Shown here one piece after another: positions 10,080-20,000 of a stretch of DNA of 64,000 nucleotides. The notes below the pieces were generated by a model. That model was given only the letters and a program-made list of their open reading frames with translations, searched no databases and was not told where the DNA came from. The position numbers and the translations under genes were made by a program. The stretch is from Schistocephalus solidus (Eukaryota; Platyhelminthes; Cestoda; Diphyllobothriidea; Diphyllobothriidae). Position 1 is the stretch's first letter. The number at the start of each line of letters is the position of its first letter. Location of the stretch: the NCBI GenBank assembly GCA_017591395.1, contig WEDG01005091.1, positions 74,501 to 138,500 on the forward strand. Direction: 5' to 3'.

Positions 10080-11650
10080 CAGTATATATAAGGGAGATAG
10101 GCAGAGCCTTTGAAAACCCTATTTACAGATAGACGCTAGCAAAACAAGCAAATGTTACATGGCGATAGTCGTTTTTAGTATATCAATCATTGCTGTCGAC
10201 TTATTATATGTTCATCTAGTAAAAATGCATCAAGTCTTCTTTTTAAACATTTCAACGCTTTCAGCCTGAACAACTGAGGCTGGCAGTTTGTTCCATTCGT
10301 CAATCACCCGTTGGGAAAATGAAGTTGGCCCGCACTTCAAGTTTGGCGTGATTTCTTTTCAGTTTGTATTGGTGACCTCGGAGACTTGTCATGTTTGCCA
10401 ATTCAAAAAGTTGGCCATCTGAAGAGCACAATCAACTCCTCTGACCAGTTTGAAGACTAAGATCATATCCCTCTGTATTGCCTATAAGAGAGAGGAAAAA
10501 TTTTTAAGTCTTTCTAGGCGGCCCTCATAGGGTAGGCATTCCAATCCTCTGACTAGTTTCGTTGCCCTCCGTTGAACTTTCTCCAGCAGAGCGTAGTCAT
10601 GTTTCGTCCAAGGGCGCCACGCCTGAACGCAATATTACAACAACGGCCGGATAAATGTTCCATACACGCGCCCAAAAAGCTCTCCGTTAAAATTAACGAA
10701 GGACCTCCTGATTGCGCCTAAGATACACATAGCTTTCTTTGCGATATTCGCACAGTGCGACGATGGTTTGAGAGTTGGTGTTATCCATATACCCAAGTCC
10801 TTTAGAATGTTTACCTCCTTGAGTTGGTGACCACTGATGGTGTACTGGTATTCAAATCTAATCAGCCTTCTGGAACTAGACCGCAGTCGGATTATTTTGG
10901 CATTTGTTTAAGATTAAGGTTCAGCAGCCACTCATCACACCATTTTGCAAGCGATCTAAGTTTTGTTTAATTTTCGCGCATCCTCCGGTTTTTTTCAATC
11001 GAGTTCCATAACTTCAAATCGTCAGCGAACATTACCTTCTCGCATGTTAGACAATCCAGGCAGTCGTTTACGTATATCAGAAAGAAAAATGGGACCCAGA
11101 ACGCTGCCCTGCGGAACTCCACTGTGAATGGTTTCCCAGTGAGACTTGGTGTCTCCGATACAAAACACGCTGGCGCCTGTCTGTGAGAAAGTCGGCCAAC
11201 CATTTGAGTAGGTTGCCAGTCACACCCATTTGACGGAGCTTAAAGATCAGACGTTTGTGTGGAACCCTGTCGAAAGGCTTTGCTAAAGTCAATGTAGACC
11301 GCATCGACTGACAAACCCAATTTCTAATGATTTTGTTCAACTTTCCATGGATGTGAGCAAGTTTGTGAGGCAGGATCGACCACTTCAAAATCCATGTTGA
11401 TATAAACTAAGCAAGTTATTTTCTTCAAGATGCCTCATAAGTTCCGTTTTTGATTATCTTCTCCATCATTTTTGCAACAGATACTTGTGAGGCTGACTGG
11501 TCGGAAACCGTTTGCGGATGTCCTCTCCTTTATAGATAGCAGGCTATTATCTTCCACTTGGTAGGTATTCCACCTCCATCGAACTTTCAAATATCTTGGA
11601 GATGGAGAGGCTCAGCTGTTCTGTGAGTTCATTACAACTTTTATGGATAT
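10080..11650 (-). mobile_element. CR1-like copy 3
   Basis: Minus strand: RT motifs FDRVPHKRLIFKLRQMGV, LLKWLADFLTDRRQRV, FLIYVNDCLDCL and the catalytic box MFADDLKLW near 11,025, then a frame-broken C-terminal region and a 3' UTR ending in a stretch equivalent to AATAGGGTTTTCAAAGGC. The 3' UTR is shared with a fragment at 46,860-46,995. Confidence 0.8.
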
Positions 11651-11657
11651 ATAGAGA

Positions 11658-11660
<3 letters not shown>

Positions 11661-11720
<60 letters not shown>
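11661..11720. repeat. (TA)n microsatellite left of the ribozyme array
   Basis: About 30 TA units with one TG interruption. It directly abuts the first unit of the tandem array, and a matching tract lies at the other end. Confidence 0.95.
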
Positions 11721-11914
11721 TAGAATGGGCATTACGTGGTTATTCCACAGTGGTTGATTGTCTTCGACCCAAATGTTTCATTGAAATTTCGGATCCGGAC
11801 CCTAAAAAAGTCATGTCCGAATCACCTGACTCCATGTCCTGCACTTAATAATTTCAGAAATTATTTTACCCGATTATTCTCTGGAGTCCATATACCAGAA
11901 ACCGCATAGAGAAC

Positions 11915-12001
11915 GCTGGGGACCCACTGAGGAGCCGAACCCCTCGTTGCTGTGTCACACAGCAGCAGAAACATCGGCGAAACACGTATCTGGCTTTTAG
12001 C
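11915..12001 (+). ncRNA. Hammerhead ribozyme, unit 1
   Basis: All invariant core positions are present: CTGAGGA (11,927-11,933; fits CUGANGA), GAAA (11,979-11,982) and cleavage context AUC ending at 11,990. Stem II is GCCGA (11,934-11,938) with TCGGC (11,974-11,978), capped by an inner hairpin TGCTGTG/CACAGCA. Stem III is a very short near-palindrome ACACGTAT, as in Penelope-type hammerheads. Stem I is CCA/TGG here (one G fewer than in units 2 and 3), then an internal loop and GCT/AGC. Confidence 0.75.
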
Positions 12002-12267
12002 TAGTATCTATGTCGGAAGTACGGTATAACGTCTTTGCCATATACGATTCATACTACTTGTAGTACTACTTGTTTGTAGAATGGGCATTACGTGGTTATT
12101 CCACAGTGGTTGATTGTCTTCGACCCAAATGTTCATTGAAATTTCGGATCTGACCCTAAAAAGTCATGTCCGAATCACCTGACTCCATGTCCTGCACTTA
12201 ATAATTTCAGAAATTATTTACCCGATTATTCTCTGGAGTCCATATACCAGAAAACCGCATAGAGAAC

Positions 12268-12356
12268 GCTGGGGGACCCACTGAGGAGCCGAACCCCTCG
12301 TTGCTGTGTCACACAGCAGCAGAAACATCGGCGAAACACGTATCTGGGCTTTTAGC
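12268..12356 (+). ncRNA. Hammerhead ribozyme, unit 2
   Basis: Core CTGAGGA at 12,281-12,287, GAAA at 12,333-12,336, predicted cleavage after C12,344. Stem I is four pairs (CCCA/TGGG), an internal loop, then GCT/AGC. Stem II is GCCGA/TCGGC as in unit 1. Confidence 0.75.
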
Positions 12357-12622
12357 TAGTATCTATGTCGGAAGTACGGTATAACGTCTTTGCCATATAC
12401 GATTCATACTACTTGTAGTACTACTTGTTTGTAGAATGGGCATTACGTGGTTATTCCACAGTGGTTGATTGTCTTCGACCCAAATGTTCATTGAAATTTC
12501 GGATCTGACCCTAAAAAGTCATGTCCGAATCACCTGACTCCATGTCCTGCACTTAATAATTTCAGAAATTATTTACCCGATTATTCTCTGGAGTCCATAT
12601 ACCAGAAAACCGCATAGAGAAC

Positions 12623-12710
12623 GCTGGGGACCCACTGAGGAGCCGAACCCCTCGTTGCTGTGTCACACAGCAGCAGAAACATCGGCGAAACACGTATCTG
12701 GGCTTTTAGC
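12623..12710 (+). ncRNA. Hammerhead ribozyme, unit 3
   Basis: Core CTGAGGA at 12,635-12,641, GAAA in 12,687-12,690, predicted cleavage after C12,698. All pairing partners match unit 2. Confidence 0.75.
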
Positions 12711-12747
12711 TAGTATCTATGTCGGAAGTACGGTATAACGTCTTTTG

Positions 12748-12748
<1 letters not shown>

Positions 12749-12809
<61 letters not shown>
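12749..12809. repeat. (TA)n microsatellite right of the ribozyme array
   Basis: About 30 TA units. They separate the array from a truncated family A copy. Confidence 0.95.
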
Positions 12810-12814
<5 letters not shown>

Positions 12815-12815
<1 letters not shown>

Positions 12816-14790
12816 TGACCTTGCCTGTAAACTGGCAAAAAATAAATAACTCTGGGCACATTTAAGTCGTGACCCTCTATGCTCAGGTGGGGCTGATGGT
12901 TGTCGCTAATAACCATAACGGAGCACTTGTGCCAAGAAAGTGAAAGGTGCCATGTGAGACACCACTGAGCGAAGGCCTGAATATCACTTTTAAAGAGCTC
13001 AAGCACGATGTTGCCATCGACCGGTTTATATCGATAGGCAACTTTTTAATCGTCAACGTACATAAAGGGCCTACCATACTGAAAACAATCAGGAACATCG
13101 TTGACAAAGAGGCAAAATAGAAGCGGGCCGAGCACGCTGCCCTGAATAACTCCGCTCCTCACATGCATGGGGTTGGAGATATTATCAGAAATTTTAACCC
13201 GTTGTGCGGGAGCATACAAATAGGAGGATATTAAGTTCAGAAGCTTGTTACCTATGCCAAAGGAGGCAAGTTTCAGCAGTAGGAGATCATGGTCAACACG
13301 ATCAAAAGCCTTAGTGAAATGGAAGTAAACGGTGTAAATTGCAAAACCGCTGTTTCAAAATTGTAGCACATGACTCAAAGAAAGAGAGCTGGCAAGTGTT
13401 ACAAGACCTTTTTTCGAGAAACCCATGCTGAGCCACATTAAGTAGGTTATTCTCTGTTAGGTGATGCATCATCTTGTCTTTTATCAAGGTCTCTTAGATC
13501 TTCGAGACTGCTGGTAGTGTATTTATTGGCCTAAAGTCGTCAAATGACGTAGTTCGGCCGTGTTTGGGTACAGACAGTATGTGCGATTCCTTCCATAATA
13601 TAGAGAAAGTTTCAATTCCAAAGAGCAACATAAAATATCTTATACAGAAAAGATGGAAATATATCGTTTGCACCCGCCTTTAGAACACTGACCGGTACAC
13701 CATCTGGTCCAGGACTGTAAGATTGACGAAAACGCCGAATGGCTACGGTCACGTCCCAGGGGATAAAAGTTATGGTTTCGAGGATGTTACCGGTCCAAAC
13801 CCGGATGTTAGGAAAGGGAGCGACAGTATTTTCACTAAAAGTTTTAGACAAGAAGGCATTGCAGCTATAAGCAGTCACATTAGCGTCAGCTATAGGGTTT
13901 CCTAAGGCATCTCGAAGAACGGGGTGCTGCGTTTTTCTCTGCACTTTTACTGTGCACGAAAAGAGCTTCGCAACATTTAACGAAGGGTTTTCGGCAAAGT
14001 TAACCTCATCAGCTAGTCGTTTCTTTCAGACGGCCTCTTAGCCTCTTCAAAGGTTTGTTGGATCAAGGGCAGATCGGAAGTGTCGTTTTGTAGATGAAAA
14101 CCATGGGAGAGTCTACGCAATCTACGGCGAAATGATAAAAGGAGGTAGACTACATCCTTGACATTAATTATTTTCTTACGGGGAACAAAACGAGAAATGA
14201 GTGGACCTAGAACTTGGTACAATGTATCAGTACAAACATTCACATCCAAATATAGAAAGAAGTTAGTCCAATCGTGGGAATTAAGATGTGTTAGTAATTG
14301 CCCCATAATTGCTGATCAGAAATCATGGAAAAAATTATATTTTTTAGAAAACGTTTCATCAGTCTCGATTTCTAATGAAGAAAGAACTATAGCATGATCT
14401 GAACTCCCACATGGGTCAAAAGGTGAAACTGACAATGGCTGACAACCTCTGCAGAAAATGAGATCAAGTATGTTTGATCATCGGGTGGGAAAATTAACGA
14501 CCTGTTCCCACATGCCAGTATCTATGGCCTCAAGCAAGTTTTCGAAATTTGCAGGACCGGAAGGTGGAAACCAATGAACTTCAGGAAGATTGAAGTCACC
14601 TGCATTCAAGCAGTACTTCAGATTTAGGTCAACTGCGGCATGAAATGCCTGTGAGAGGCGAAGATTGTAATCATCGCTTGCGTTTGGGGGTTGATAGACA
14701 CAACCAACGAGTAAAAGAGTAGTTATCTTTTAGAACTACTCGGAGCCAACAGCTCTCTTCTACTGCGGTAAATTGTCGATAATCCAACGG
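12815..14790 (-). mobile_element. Family A copy 2
   Basis: Minus-strand order from 14,790 down: endonuclease pieces (FTAVEESCWLRVVLKDN, AGDFNLPEVHWFP), linker (LNSHDWTNFF, LISRFVPRKK), RT (SYSPGPDGVPVSVLKAG, then IQGSVLGPLLF-like and decayed catalytic region) and a thumb-like part (WHLSLSWHKCSVMV). It stops at about 12,830, beside (TA)n. It closely parallels copy 1 (1-3240) and the plus-strand copy at 54.1 kb, including the same linker. Confidence 0.8.
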
Positions 14791-15110
14791 CAGAAACGTT
14801 GTAAGTTTGTAAGCATCTATTATTTTCACCAATTCGTTCTGTATTATCCTCACCATCACTTTGCCGAGGCTGCGTGTCAAGTTTACGGGACTATAATTTG
14901 TTACTTACTCCCGGCTACCGCTTGTGTGTAGAGAAGTTATATAAGTCAGCTTCCAATCGGCAGTAACTGTTCTATAATCAAATGAAATATGAAGGAGCAT
15001 TGACAGAAGTACAGAAAGTTTCATGGCTAGTTATTGAGAAGCTGTGGTGGAATGTCGTCTGGTCTACCGCCCTTAGAATACATTTTTAAAAACAGGATAC
15101 GAATAATGCT
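14791..15110 (-). pseudogene. RT fragment of another non-LTR element
   Basis: The minus strand reads GGRPDDIPPQLL, then NYSPVNLTRSLGKVMVRII, the fingers region of a CR1-type RT (cf. NYRPISLTS...KIMEKII). It joins the family A endonuclease abruptly, so this is a junction between two insertions. Confidence 0.65.
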
Positions 15111-16377
15111 TGGAGTCGGCAGGTTTTCTGCGAAGTGACGCAGGAAGACTACGGGCGCCAGTGGGGGATTTGAGGGGGCTGGATGGAACTAAACGGCAGG
15201 GCGTAATGGGGAAAAGTCGACGGTGTGGCCCCCTCACAGGAAAAAATGCACAATGGGACCCGAAGATTTCCTAACATTTACAGCAACCTTTTCTGTATAT
15301 CAAACGCCCAGCGCAAACTGCTTTCCCTGATAATTGGCCTCTATTGATGCTCTAATTGTGGTACTATGAACGGCCAAATGTTATGCCATTAATAGGTCGT
15401 CCGTATGGATCCATTCAACACATTCCTGCGCTGTACCCACTCACTCAGGACATAGAACATGCGTAGATGAAATTTGCGACGTATTTTATAATTAAAAAAG
15501 ATACAAATATGTGCATGCGTAGGAAAAGCTTGTCATAGTCTGTCGAAATTGCTGCCGTTATCCAAAGGTGGTTCCTAAAATAAAAATAAATATGTCGCGT
15601 ACCAAAAAATGCCAGGCTAGATGAACATTATGAAAAGAGTTATAAATCACCAACATCGAAGTCTTTACTAAAATACATACCACTTCATTAGTCACGCTCA
15701 CCAATCACCAACACCAAAGTCAGGATTTAAAATACATACTTCTTTATTAATCTTGTTCACCAATCATCAACACCAGAGTCAGGATTAAAATACACTTCTT
15801 CGAAAGTCACGTTCACCAATCACCACCATCAAAGTCGGGGAGGCGATAGAAAAATCAGAAAGTAAGAAGATACTGTTTTCGGCCTTAGGGGAACTGGTTA
15901 ATTTTTTCTATGATTCTAGGGTAAAGAAAATTATAATTCATAGGTCAGTGTCAGATTTAGTTTGCGGACTTCCTTTGCAATGGGCTTAGTACACAGATAT
16001 TTATATATTGCAATATATTTCTAGGCAAAACGCAAAGTTTTTAATAAGGAACTGGAAGTTCTGTGAGTTAATTTTGAAAACCTATCAGTTAGTCTATTTG
16101 AATGGTCTGACAGGACTTTGTTAGACAGAAGTAGAGTCTCCTATCCACTCAATGAAATCACCACAGGTAAGCAATATGCACTAGTTGGAGGCTAGGTCTC
16201 ATAGGTCAGCAAGATAAACGTCGACGAGCATAGAACCCACTCTTTCACGGACCTGTATTCCGGTTCTAGTCTGAAACACGCAAAATTTGCCTACAATATG
16301 CATGTATATATATTGGCAACTGAATACAAACCATCTGAGTCAACTTTAGTTACTTGAGTGTTGATACTCCACAAACG
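15111..16377. other. No recognised gene; contains a 59-bp tandem repeat
   Basis: Apart from the short tandem repeat at 15,644-15,840 I see no gene or element. The last few hundred bases should hold the promoter of the tRNA synthetase gene; no TATA box or other motif stands out. Confidence 0.5.
15644..15840. repeat. ~59-bp tandem repeat, 3-4 diverged units
   Basis: Units begin near 15,644, 15,702, 15,761 and 15,817, each with a core of the form CAATCACCAACACC followed by AAGTC and TAAAATACA. Units are diverged, and the last is partial. Confidence 0.8.
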
Positions 16378-16413
16378 ATGGCCTTGGATTTCGTCGATCC
16401 GCCTTTAGTTTAG
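16378..16413 (+). promoter_or_regulatory. Upstream ORF ahead of MARS1
   Basis: An 11-codon frame (ATG 16,378 to TAG 16,411-16,413) ends six bases before the proposed synthetase start at 16,420. If transcribed it would require reinitiation or leaky scanning. If the mRNA is trimmed by spliced-leader trans-splicing, as many flatworm mRNAs are, it could be removed. Confidence 0.4.
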
Positions 16414-16419
16414 CAGGAC

Positions 16420-17067
16420 ATGCTCCATTTGGTTATTGACGCGAGGACTCCTGGCGCTCTAGCCGCTCTGGCGGCAGCAAACACGCGCAGCGATGTAGAT
16501 ATTGTCTTCAACAGATTAGGAAACGGTATATTCATGCATTAACTAAAAATTCCTTCAGCTGCGGATGGAATAATTTTATATACTGGCTCGAATGCTGTTC
16601 GTTCTGTGGGGGCTGCTGTGAGGTATTGATTGTATTCACTGACGGCTCATGATTTAGCCTCCTTCTAGGTGCGGATCCACTGTCTTGTCCGTTAGCCGAG
16701 TTACTCCTCTGGGAATCGGGCGTCTTCAGGGTGGTGGGTACCATATCCATAACATTCGAAGTTACAGGCCGTCACTTGTTGTAACTCTCTCAGCCAGTCA
16801 GAATTAAATTTACTGCTTGATCAGTTGGAGGAGAAGATCCTGTTATCAAAAACATCGATCCATGGACCGGAGAAAATCGTTTTCGATCTGCTTATATGGT
16901 CTTGCATGACCCAGTTTTTTCCTCAGTGTAGGAATCGGTCTCGTTCATATAGGCTTTAGTGGAATTGAAGCGTGAATCCTTGAAAGACTTATTTTGATGA
17001 AGTTCATCAAAAGCCGTTCTGTTTGAAGGCTTGGGAGACCTCGAGCCACTTGGTACCTTGTATCCAG
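16420..17067 (+). CDS. MARS1: MARS1 exons 1-5, GST-like domain
   Basis: The start at 16,420 gives [20 protein letters not shown], which parallels the start of animal MARS1 proteins (short strand, then an alanine-rich helix). The next exons give [19 protein letters not shown] and [10 protein letters not shown], then [10 protein letters not shown] and IVFDLLIW, the usual landmarks of the C-terminal half of a GST-like fold, which in other animals docks the enzyme into the multisynthetase complex. The introns here are 33, 35, 37 and 32 nt. In exon 5 a run of four T (16,992-16,995) shifts the frame; three T would restore [11 protein letters not shown]. Exon boundaries are inferred from AG/GT and phase. 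Confidence 0.75.
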
Positions 17068-20000
17068 GTAATTTTCTAGTGAGTCTGTATCATTTGGGCT
17101 ATCTGTGCATTTTTCTCGTTTCTTTTAAGTCAAACCATGTTATTCTCTGAAAATGCAAGCGTTACCCAATTTTATGAGATTTCACTGACTTGAAAATTTA
17201 TAACCTTTTTTGAAATAATCATTAAATGTAGTATATTCGTTTTGTGTTTATCTTTCTTTAGAATTCATCGGCATCGACCGTAAAACCCACCAAGAACGTC
17301 CCACAGGTCGGCAAAAAAATGAAGGACAAATCAATTAAGGCAACATCACAGGCTGAAAAACTTGCTATTCTTGAAAATGACGAGCTCCAGCGCTTGCAAG
17401 TGGAAGTAACCCCCGAGGAGATGCTAAAGGCTGAGTGGAATTTTTCATCGAAGTCTGATGTAATACCCCTTCTCGAGATGCAAGCTAAGCTGAAAAAGTT
17501 GAAGCAAGTCACAGCTATGGGAATAACCGCTTTATACCCTGTTATTTGCTAACACAGATCGAGTTTTTTTCCGTAGAAAAAGAGCTTTATGGGCCCCGTG
17601 ACCTTCCACACATTTGCTAATAATCCGTTTGCATCTTCTCATAAGCTAGTCTTAGATTTAATGACTGAGCTCCTTATCCAGTTGGTTGAATCATAAAAAC
17701 TTGACCCTATTTTCGATTGATATTAATTTTGGGAAGTCCTGCTAGTCTTCTGTGCAATATCACTTATATAACTCAAATAATATATGTCACAGCGGTAGCA
17801 TCGCACTTGTAGGTCACCCTTTAGCATTTGAATTTCATTCAAGCATATCAACAGAATTATCTCCGTTTTTACCAGAATATTTTTGGTAAAATGTCAATAG
17901 GAGACCATTTAATTCGTCGCCTATCGGCCTAGACTTTACTTCGGCTTTCTATGTTTTTATGAGGCTGACAAGAGATTGGTAGGTACCACCTCCATCTTCG
18001 AACAGCATTGGTTCGAAAGATTTCCTGTCAATGCAACATTTTTAAACGATTCCGTAGTATGTCGCTTACCTTTAGGTGCCCCGAATGGTGATATTTAGCC
18101 TGAACTCAGGGGTTGAATTTTGTAAACTCGATGGCTCGTGAGTTGCTTAAACCTTCTCTGTCATCACGGTAGAGGAGTGCTAACCGATCGCGTTGCGAGA
18201 CAAAATCGTTCCTTTGCGCTTTAGTGGTCCATTTTGCGCCCCACCAGCAACCACACGGTGGCTATTAATATAGGCAAACTAACGTTATCTTCAAAGAATA
18301 GGGGGACTGGAATGGCCAGTTGTGACTTTGTCGCCGTAGTTAGTCAGCCATACCCAACCGTAGGTTTAGCAACCCCTAAAGCTCGAACCAGTGGCCTGTT
18401 GGCTAGAAGTCCAACACCCGAACCATTTAGCCACGTGCTCGTTGCCCTGTCAGTTGCGGTAGAGTATATTAACAACAGTAGATTGGCGCTTACCGATCGC
18501 GGTATGGGAACGTCCTGTTGTGCCTTGAGACTCAATCCGTTATCTTTAGCTGTACATAGGGGGGTTATCCTTCAGTTACCGTGCATCTTATGTAAAATTA
18601 AACCCTATTCCTGATGTATGCACTCTTGTCACATTATAACTACCGTTTTCGTGCTTTACCTTTTACAGGCATCCGGCCAAAAAGGACGCGGGAATCCGAA
18701 ATATTTTAATTACGTCCGCGCTACCCTATGTCAACAATGTCCCACACCTGGGTAATTAATTGGGTCTCTGCTTAGTGCAAACATTTTCTCGATATACTGT
18801 GAACTTGCCGGCTATAATGTCCTGTCAATCTGTGGTACGGATGAATACGGCACCGCAATTGAAGCCAAAGCACAATCCGAGGGTCTGTCGCCAAGCCAAG
18901 TTGCAGACAAGTATTCTGCTCTGCATCGAGAAGTCTACGATTGGTTTGATATTCACTTTGACTATTTTGGACGTACTTCCACACCAAAGCACACCGAGTA
19001 AAAATTGGAATTTTTTGGCGCTAATTTCCTATTTTCAGAATCACCCAGGATATGTTTACTCGCTTACATTCAAATGGTTACATCACAGAAGCGTCTGTAG
19101 AACAACTTTTCTGTGAAAACTGTTCTAGGTACATATCTAGTATTCCTTTACGCTGATTGATATTTTAGATCTTTAGCCGACCGTCTTGTTGAGGGAATCT
19201 GCCATTTCTGCAATGCAGATGGTGCCCGTGGCGATCAGTGTGATGCTTGCGGCAAACTGATTAATGCTGTCGAACTGATTCAGCCTCGGTGTAGCACCTG
19301 TGGAACAACCCGATCATTCAGTCTTCGGATCATCTTTTCTTGGATCTTCCCAAGGTAGCTATAAAAACCGCGTTTCAATATTTTGTCCCTTTCCCCTCTG
19401 CGTAAATGGTTAATGTATGCGAAATAACGTGTCATCTCGCTTTTTGAACCTCGACTGTAAGCAGTTCGCAATGAAACACCCCCACTCAGCTTTTTCGAAA
19501 TGCATTTTGATGTACCGAGTAATAGGCTGCAAATTCACTGTTGGATACACTACTTGATGTACACTATCTCAAGTTTGATACCTAGTCCTGCCTATGTCGA
19601 CCTATACCGATGTCCAAGTATACTGGATTAAAGTGCGTTCCATAGTAATGTACCTATATTCCAGCCTATTTACAGACAAATATGCTTGCGTGAATTGTCA
19701 CTGTTCCTATACGAATTAGTGTAACTCGCAGACTTCCTTTCTAACAACCTTTCGTTGATTCTTCAGATAGAACCGTCCATCTTTTAGTATTCAGCCTCAG
19801 GGCTTACAGTAGCCCGCATTCCCTATAGAAACTATATTATGCTTAGCATGCGCATTTATTTGACTATATTTATATCTTATGCACACAGCTGGAAGGCCAA
19901 GTGGCCTCCTTCTTCGAACAGCGCATCAACGACCCAAGTGCCAATTGGACTCAGGTCGCGCAGAGTATCTCTCGTGCCTGGTTGCGAGACGGACTGAAAC

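Larger units (their letters stand above)
11721..12748 (+). mobile_element. Candidate retrozyme: tandem array of ~355-bp hammerhead units
   Basis: Three head-to-tail copies start at 11,721, 12,077 and 12,432 (periods 356 and 355); the third stops at about 12,748. The copies are nearly identical, differing by a few single-base indels. Each carries a hammerhead core with the same predicted cleavage point, at 11,990, 12,344 and 12,698, giving a constant 354-nt spacing. The array is flanked on both sides by (TA)n. Non-autonomous elements with this make-up (tandem units of a few hundred bases, type I hammerheads, no protein) are known as retrozymes in plants and animals. No ORF of note is present. 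Alternative: tandem terminal repeats of a Penelope-like element, which also carry hammerheads. Confidence 0.75.

Noticed and set aside
11547..11732. ORF with Ile-Tyr repeats
   Set aside because: Translation of the (TA)n tract.
11721..12748. Three spaced repeats considered as a CRISPR array or simple satellite
   Set aside because: Eukaryotic context, 355-bp units with no spacers, and a ribozyme core in each unit. Only three copies, bounded by (TA)n.
16532..16750. Minus-strand 72-codon ORF opposite MARS1 exons 2-3
   Set aside because: Antisense shadow; the plus strand gives phase-consistent exons with GST-like motifs.
18234..18614. 126-codon open frame in MARS1 intron 6
   Set aside because: It lies wholly within a copy of the interspersed repeat R1, with no motif and no phase link to neighbouring exons.
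18760..19116. 118-codon open frame overlapping MARS1 exon 7
   Set aside because: Out of frame with the synthetase; the true product in this stretch reads CGTDEYGTA in another frame.
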